Source: Bacillota bacterium (GTDB lineage Bacteria; Bacillota_A; Clostridia; Lachnospirales; Lachnospiraceae). From it: a stretch of DNA of 9,062 bases. The translations under genes were made by a program, and so were the position numbers. The stretch is from contig JAEZSL010000396.1 in NCBI GenBank assembly GCA_023443925.1, forward strand, positions 1 through 9,062, written 5' to 3'. The notes below the pieces were generated by a model. It searched no databases and was not told the origin of the DNA. It saw nothing but the letters and a program-made list of their open reading frames with translations. Below are positions 5,508 to 9,062 of this stretch, piece by piece (the first letter of the stretch is position 1; every line of letters begins with the position of its first letter).

Positions 5508-5574
5508 ATAACTATAGAATTTCAAATTTTTAAATAATATTTTATTTTATAAAAAACTAAAAACAGGAAGTTAC

Positions 5575-5595
5575 ATGAAGTTATTACAGGAGTAA
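5575..5595 (+). CDS. Possible six-codon leader ORF (MKLLQE)
   Basis: ATG at 5575 follows AGGAAG (5565-5570) and is stopped by TAA at 5593-5595. Its last codons CAG GAG form the ribosome binding site of the next gene, whose ATG is 3 bases after the stop. The layout would couple translation of the two, but the 4-base spacing is short and the ORF may be accidental. Confidence 0.25.
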   Translation: MKLLQE

Positions 5596-5598
5596 ACC

Positions 5599-6324
5599 AT
5601 GAAGAATAATAAGAATTTTACACTATACTGGATGGCTGCATTGGGGGCATTGCTGACAGTACCAATCGGTATTATTATATTGAAAAACTTCACAGAGATG
5701 TCTGTATTTTTAAAGACCCTGTATATTACAGTCATCTTTCTGGTCATAACAGGAGCCATAACTTTTCTCTACAGGCATATATTTGGCGTAACCATAGATG
5801 AGATTGCCCAGAATAAGAAAGTAACCGAACTGGATAAGAAACTTTACTGGCTGCTGTCATATATTAAAAAACAGAACAATACAAGCAAAAACATGCAAAG
5901 GCTGTTATTAAATGTAAATCAGATAATCGTACAAATCGAGAATTTTAATAGAAGAAAAGAAGTATATGTAAACCTCTTAGATCCGGAACAGCAGGAAAAC
6001 GGTGCGGCGCTTATGGAACTTTTAAGTACTGTGGAGGATGCACTGGATTTTAATAGTGATAAGATTATAAACCGGATCAGGATATTTGATGATAAAGTGC
6101 AGAGCAGTATTATTAGTCAGAATCTGGAGTATATAGAAAATTATAAGGTCAGGAATGAAGCCATACTGACAGACTTTGAAAGGCTGATAGCGGAAGTATC
6201 CGGTATGAGTGATACGTCAGAGGAATTTGATATAAGTAAATTAACCGATATCATACAAGCCTTGGAAAATCTACGTACGGAAAAGGATGATGAAATGGAT
6301 AGTCTGTATAAAAAATACGAGTAG
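5599..6324 (+). CDS. Two-TM membrane protein with cytoplasmic coiled coil, unknown family
   Basis: The 241-aa product has two membrane helices close together at the N-terminus (residues about 9-28, WMAALGALLTVPIGIIIL, and about 37-58, LKTLYITVIFLVITGAITFL), joined by a short NFTEMS loop. The rest, about 180 residues, is soluble, charged and mostly helical with heptad-like spacing (for example LDKKLYWLLSYIKKQ, MQRLLLNVNQIIVQIENFNRR, IIQALENLRTEKDDEMDSLYKKY). With a short external loop this predicts a cytoplasmic coiled coil. No enzyme motif is seen. It is the first gene of an operon with the PBP-VWA fusion 142 bases downstream, and no terminator separates them, so I infer it is the inner-face partner of that protein. 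It is not a clear match to XpaC, MCP or HAMP proteins. SD CAGGAG (5587-5592) supports the start. Confidence 0.8.
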   Translation: MKNNKNFTLYWMAALGALLTVPIGIIILKNFTEMSVFLKTLYITVIFLVITGAITFLYRHIFGVTIDEIAQNKKVTELDKKLYWLLSYIKKQNNTSKNMQRLLLNVNQIIVQIENFNRRKEVYVNLLDPEQQENGAALMELLSTVEDALDFNSDKIINRIRIFDDKVQSSIISQNLEYIENYKVRNEAILTDFERLIAEVSGMSDTSEEFDISKLTDIIQALENLRTEKDDEMDSLYKKYE

Positions 6325-6418
6325 GGAGCTAGTGTGAATTGCCTCGCGAAAAGCATGCGAGTCATCAGAAGAATAGCAAAAGCTGTTCTTCATGTTTTAT
6401 GCAATGGAGCTAGTGTGA
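6325..6418 (+). repeat. Structured spacer element flanked by 13-bp direct repeats
   Basis: GGAGCTAGTGTGA occurs at 6325-6337, directly after the stop codon, and again at 6406-6418. Between the copies, ATTGC/GCAAT (6338-6342 with 6401-6405) can close a junction holding CTCGC/GCGAG (a 9-base loop) and a strong 10-bp stem 6368-6377/6382-6391 (GAAGAATAGC with GCTGTTCTTC) capped by AAAA. No T tract follows, so it is not a terminator. It may be an mRNA processing or stabilising structure, or a small repeat element. Confidence 0.5.
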
Positions 6419-6423
6419 TTAAC

Positions 6424-6452
6424 GAATATTCAAGCAAAGAAAAGAATATTCA
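6424..6452 (+). promoter_or_regulatory. Twin GAATATTC palindromes before the VWA gene
   Basis: GAATATTCA occurs at 6424-6432 and 6444-6452, 20 bp apart. Each copy contains a perfect 8-bp palindrome, so they could be a double operator on one DNA face. In mRNA the two can pair with each other 4 bases before the ribosome binding site AAGAGGA (6456-6462). Confidence 0.35.
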
Positions 6453-6466
6453 GAAAAGAGGATAAA

Positions 6467-8173
6467 ATGGATAAAAATAATAAGGTTATAAAATTTATTT
6501 CAGGAATTGTAATTGTATTTGTAGTAGTGTTTATTATTGTAGGACTGTTAAGCAGGGGGAATCCCAGAGTACAGGAGGTAAACCAGAAAGAATATGAGGA
6601 GTATCAGAGTAAGGACTTAAACAGCAAAATTACTTATCTGAAGGATAAAATAAACCTGACTACCTCAACACCACGGAAAGCCTCGGTGGAACTGGCTACT
6701 CCGAATCTATATGATGAATTACCGGAAATCGGGAAGTATCCTTTGACGGTAGAAGGCACCGGAGATATTAACATCGAAATTTTCTCCAGCCCGGAAAAGG
6801 CCGGTGCGGACAAGGATGGCTGGCTTAATGAAGCAGCCGAAGAATTTAATAAACAGAAGTTAGAAGCAAATGGCAAGGTTTTGTCCGTATCCATCCGAAA
6901 TGTTTCCTCCGGACAGGGGGCCGATTATATTATATCCGGTAAATATCTGCCGGATGCATTTACTCCTTCCTCCGTAATATGGGGTAATCTCATCACCGCC
7001 CAGGGAGGCAAGGCAGCCTTGGCGGCGGAAAGCCTGGTGGGCAATGTTGCCGGCATTCTGGTAAGCAAAGATACGAAAAGCAAGCTGGAGTCGGCTTACG
7101 GCAAGGCAGATCTGGAAGCGGTTATTAAAGCGGTTGTTAATAATGAAATAGTAATGGGATATACAAACCCCCTGGCAAGTTCTACCGGGTTGAATTTCTT
7201 ATTAAGTACCCTTAATTATTATGATTCCAGTGATTTATTAAGCGAATCAGCCAAAAACGGTTTTACGGCATTTCAGAATAACATACCATATGTAGCTTAT
7301 ACTACCATGCAGATGAGAGATAGTGCTTCGTCCGGCAAGTTAGACGGTATGATAATGGAATACCAGACCTATGTTAATGATAAGGAATTATCCAAGTATG
7401 AATTTATACCTTTTGGCATCCGGCATGATAATCCCATCTATTCTATCGGTACTTTATCTGCTGACAAACAAGCCGTGCTGGATGAATTTATTAAGTACTG
7501 TAATGGTGCCAAAGCCCAGGAATTAGCCGCTGAGTATGGGTTTAACGGGTTAAAAGATTATAAAGGAGAAGCATATGATGCTTCCGGCAGTACGATTTTA
7601 CAGGCACAGAAGCTCTGGAAAGAGAACAAGGACGGCGGGAAAGATATCATAGCTGTATTTGTAGCGGATACCAGCGGCAGTATGGACGGAGATCCTTTAA
7701 TGCAGCTGAAAAAGAGTTTAATAAACGGTGCCCAGTATATCAATGATAATAATAGTATCGGTTTGGTAAGCTACAGCTCGGATGTAGTAGTGGAAGTTCC
7801 CATCGGTAAGTTCAATCTGAACCAGAGGGCTTACTTCCAGGGAGCCGTAGAGGATCTGCAGGCAGTAGGCGGTACCGCCTCTTATGATGGCATTACGGTA
7901 GGTATTGACATGCTTTTAAAAGCAAAAGAAAGTAATCCCAGCGCCAAGCTGATGCTCTTTTTGTTAAGTGACGGCGCAACCAATGAAGGAAATAGTCTGG
8001 AATTTGTTTCACCAGTTATAAAAGAATCCGGTATTCCAATCTATACCATCGGTTATAATGCGGATATCGAAGCTTTGCAGACCATATCCGGTATCAACGA
8101 GGCTTCCAGTATTAATGCCGACTCCGATGATGTAATCTATAAAATAAAGAGCTTGTTTAATGCTCAGATGTAA
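6467..8173 (+). CDS. Membrane-anchored substrate-binding-like and von Willebrand A domain protein
   Basis: The 568-aa protein has a short cytoplasmic N-terminus, one membrane helix (about 8-28, uncleaved-anchor type) and a linker. A periplasmic-binding-like domain follows (about 95-370), similar to PstS/ModA-type or SBP_bac_11 proteins: VSSGQGADYIISGKYLPDAFTPSS, AGILVSKDT, GYTNPLASSTGLNFL. The C-terminal VWA domain (about 393-566) has a complete metal-ion-dependent adhesion site: DTSGSM with D401, S403 and S405, T470 in VGGTAS and D502 in LSDGATNEG. The domain should bind Mg2+ and a protein or acidic ligand outside the cell. Fusions of these two domains are known in Actinobacteria and Firmicutes but their function is not settled. 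No ABC permease is linked, so a scaffold or sensor role fits better than transport. Its operon partner is the coiled-coil protein at 5599-6324. SD AAGAGGA is 4-5 bases before the ATG. Confidence 0.9.
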   Translation: MDKNNKVIKFISGIVIVFVVVFIIVGLLSRGNPRVQEVNQKEYEEYQSKDLNSKITYLKDKINLTTSTPRKASVELATPNLYDELPEIGKYPLTVEGTGDINIEIFSSPEKAGADKDGWLNEAAEEFNKQKLEANGKVLSVSIRNVSSGQGADYIISGKYLPDAFTPSSVIWGNLITAQGGKAALAAESLVGNVAGILVSKDTKSKLESAYGKADLEAVIKAVVNNEIVMGYTNPLASSTGLNFLLSTLNYYDSSDLLSESAKNGFTAFQNNIPYVAYTTMQMRDSASSGKLDGMIMEYQTYVNDKELSKYEFIPFGIRHDNPIYSIGTLSADKQAVLDEFIKYCNGAKAQELAAEYGFNGLKDYKGEAYDASGSTILQAQKLWKENKDGGKDIIAVFVADTSGSMDGDPLMQLKKSLINGAQYINDNNSIGLVSYSSDVVVEVPIGKFNLNQRAYFQGAVEDLQAVGGTASYDGITVGIDMLLKAKESNPSAKLMLFLLSDGATNEGNSLEFVSPVIKESGIPIYTIGYNADIEALQTISGINEASSINADSDDVIYKIKSLFNAQM

Positions 8174-8279
8174 ACCAATGCAGTTTTAACGGCAAATATA
8201 AACGATATTTTTAAATTACCATAACGGTTTAATAAGAAGTAAATAAAGAATTTATATAAGGCTCTATAAATCTTGGGGG

Positions 8280-8362
8280 TATGTTAAATACATTGAGGTG
8301 ACCCCGCAAAGTCAGACCTAAAAAGCTAACTTTTAGGATTCAGTTCACCTACTTCCAACATA
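8280..8362 (+). other. Compact stem-loop bounded by IS3-like end sequences
   Basis: TGAGGTGACCCCGCAAAGTC (from 8294) and, on the other strand ending at 8347, TGAACTGAATCCTAAAAGTT share about 15 of 23 positions and resemble IS3/IS150-type terminal repeats. They face each other only 54 bp apart. The segment folds with TATGTT/AACATA (8280-8285 with 8357-8362), AGGTGA/TCACCT, and an inner 7-bp CCTAAAA/TTTTAGG hairpin. It may be an IS remnant reduced to its two ends, a miniature element, or the 3' UTR structure of the VWA transcript. Bases 8174-8279 show nothing I can name. Confidence 0.4.
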
Positions 8363-8430
8363 TATTAAAGAACCTGATTATAGAAGCTTATTATAGCACC
8401 TATGTAAGTAAGTTAATATGAAATCACTCT

Positions 8431-8486
8431 AAGGGTTTTTGGTGTCATAGCTGAATAAGCTATGGCGACTAAAAGCCCTTTTGTTT
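8431..8486 (+). terminator. Terminator of the coiled-coil/VWA operon
   Basis: A long stem (AAGGGTTTTT... at 8431-8452 with ...AAAAGCCCTT ending at 8480, about 20 pairs with two G-U pairs and a small internal loop) followed by TTGTTTTG. It lies 258 bases after the VWA stop and insulates the next lipoprotein gene. Confidence 0.8.
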
Positions 8487-8522
8487 TGCCAAGAAAAAAT
8501 AAATTTAGCAGTTGGCCTGTAA

Positions 8523-8587
8523 TTGTGCAAAATGTTTAATAAAATAAAAATAAAACTAAATTATTTGTGCAAAAAATTAAACATTTT
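8523..8587. promoter_or_regulatory. Operator-like repeats upstream of the lipoprotein gene
   Basis: TTGTGCAAAA occurs at 8523-8532 and 8565-8574, exactly 42 bp apart, about four helical turns. The overlapping 12-bp inverted repeat AAAATGTTTAAT (8529-8540) and ATTAAACATTTT (8576-8587) is perfect. This fits binding sites of a sugar regulator that loops or pairs, but no clear -35/-10 pair was found nearby, so the promoter position is open. Confidence 0.4.
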
Positions 8588-8692
8588 TGATCAAAAAACC
8601 CCCTGTTTTTTTATTTCACCCTAATATAAAATAAAAAAGTCACTAAATTATGCAAATGTAATATATTTTACTTGCAAAGAAGGAGGATGGAC

Positions 8693-9062
8693 ATGAAAAA
8701 ATCCAGAAATAAAAAATTAATTGCCCTTTTATTATGTTTGATTGTGGCAGCAGGAATGCTTGGCGGGTGTAAGGCAGGCGGGGACAAGTCACAGCCAACA
8801 AAAGCAGGTTCGGAATCTAAGACAAAAGAAGGTGCAAAAGCGGATACGACAAAAGGGGAAGAGCTAACCGCTATCTGTGTGGGAACCGAATCTGATACCT
8901 ATTTAAGTGCTTATAAGTCTATTGTGGAGGATTTCAATAAGACAAATCAATATGGGGTTACGATAAATATGGAGTTCTATGAGAACGAACAATATAAAAC
9001 CAAACTAACAACCCTTATGGCCTCCGATGCGGTACCGGATATATTCTTTACCTGGGAACTGG
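8693..9062 (+). CDS. Sugar ABC transporter substrate-binding lipoprotein, N-terminal part
   Basis: The first 123 codons are present and the frame is open to the window edge. Residues 1-26 form a lipoprotein signal: KKSRNKK, a hydrophobic core LIALLLCLIVAAGM, and lipobox LGGC with Cys26. A Lys/Thr/Gly-rich linker (about 27-58) follows, then the start of a family 1 extracellular solute-binding domain (LTAICVGTESDTYLSAYKSIVEDFNK, INMEFYENEQYKTKLTTLMASDAVPDIFFTWEL). The VPDIFFTWE block is typical of sugar-binding proteins of ABC importers. A perfect AAGGAGG (8680-8686) lies 6 bases before the ATG at 8693; the ATG at 8687 abuts the SD and is unlikely to be used. It probably begins a carbohydrate uptake operon continuing to the right. 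The substrate cannot be deduced. Confidence 0.92.
   Translation, partial: MKKSRNKKLIALLLCLIVAAGMLGGCKAGGDKSQPTKAGSESKTKEGAKADTTKGEELTAICVGTESDTYLSAYKSIVEDFNKTNQYGVTINMEFYENEQYKTKLTTLMASDAVPDIFFTWEL

Noticed and set aside
5599..6324. XpaC-like (tellurite-associated) identity for the coiled-coil protein
   Set aside because: The helices are similar in layout, but I do not see the conserved C-terminal XpaC sequence and no telA gene is adjacent.
8270..8365. Riboswitch (for example c-di-GMP type) from GCAAAG-containing stem-loops
   Set aside because: It lies after a stop codon and before the operon terminator, and the GCAAAG context lacks the other conserved riboswitch parts.

Overview
The window looks like chromosomal DNA of a low-GC anaerobic Firmicute, most likely Lachnospiraceae or a related Clostridia lineage. 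This is inferred from AT-rich spacers, strong AGGAGG-type ribosome binding sites, sugar-ABC lipoproteins, a DUF4846 lipoprotein and an IS4-type transposase of a kind I associate with that group. No rRNA, tRNA or CRISPR array was seen.

Layout. 3-425: C-terminal end of an extracellular sugar-binding lipoprotein of the LplA/LipO type, closed by a terminator at 584-634. 689-1397: a 709-bp non-autonomous insertion-sequence derivative with two-tier inverted repeats and one open 159-codon ORF. In that ORF the N-terminal and C-terminal parts of an IS4-type transposase are joined in frame and the catalytic core is gone. 1398-2014: a long non-coding stretch holding a promoter, two terminators, the 3' end (domains V and VI) of a group II intron without a reverse transcriptase, a 21-bp direct repeat spaced exactly 300 bp, and a leader hairpin. 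2015-3319: an intact ammonium transporter (amt) with no adjacent P-II gene, followed by a terminator at 3460-3514.

The minus-strand block 3524-5123 holds, in transcription order, an intact DUF4846 lipoprotein (4125-5123, TTG start), the first about 26 codons of a P-loop kinase/ATPase with a Walker A Lys-to-Glu change, and a beheaded polysaccharide deacetylase with an internal stop. The last two are remnants, apparently fused by a deletion.

The divergent spacer 5124-5598 (475 bp) has a minus-strand promoter, two plus-strand promoter candidates, a large imperfect inverted repeat and a possible six-codon leader ORF. The plus-strand operon 5599-8173 encodes a two-TM, cytoplasmic coiled-coil protein (241 aa) and a membrane-anchored fusion of a substrate-binding-like domain with a von Willebrand A domain carrying a complete MIDAS (568 aa). 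Between them lies a 142-bp spacer with direct repeats and stem-loops. This pair is the best candidate for a poorly described system: it looks like a surface module in which an extracytoplasmic PBP-like/VWA sensor or adaptor works with a cytoplasmic coiled-coil partner. That role is inference.

8174-8692 (519 bp) has a compact stem-loop bounded by IS3-like ends, a strong terminator at 8431-8486, and a paired 10-bp direct repeat plus a 12-bp inverted repeat in front of the last gene. The last gene is the N-terminal 123 codons of a second sugar-binding lipoprotein, cut by the window edge.
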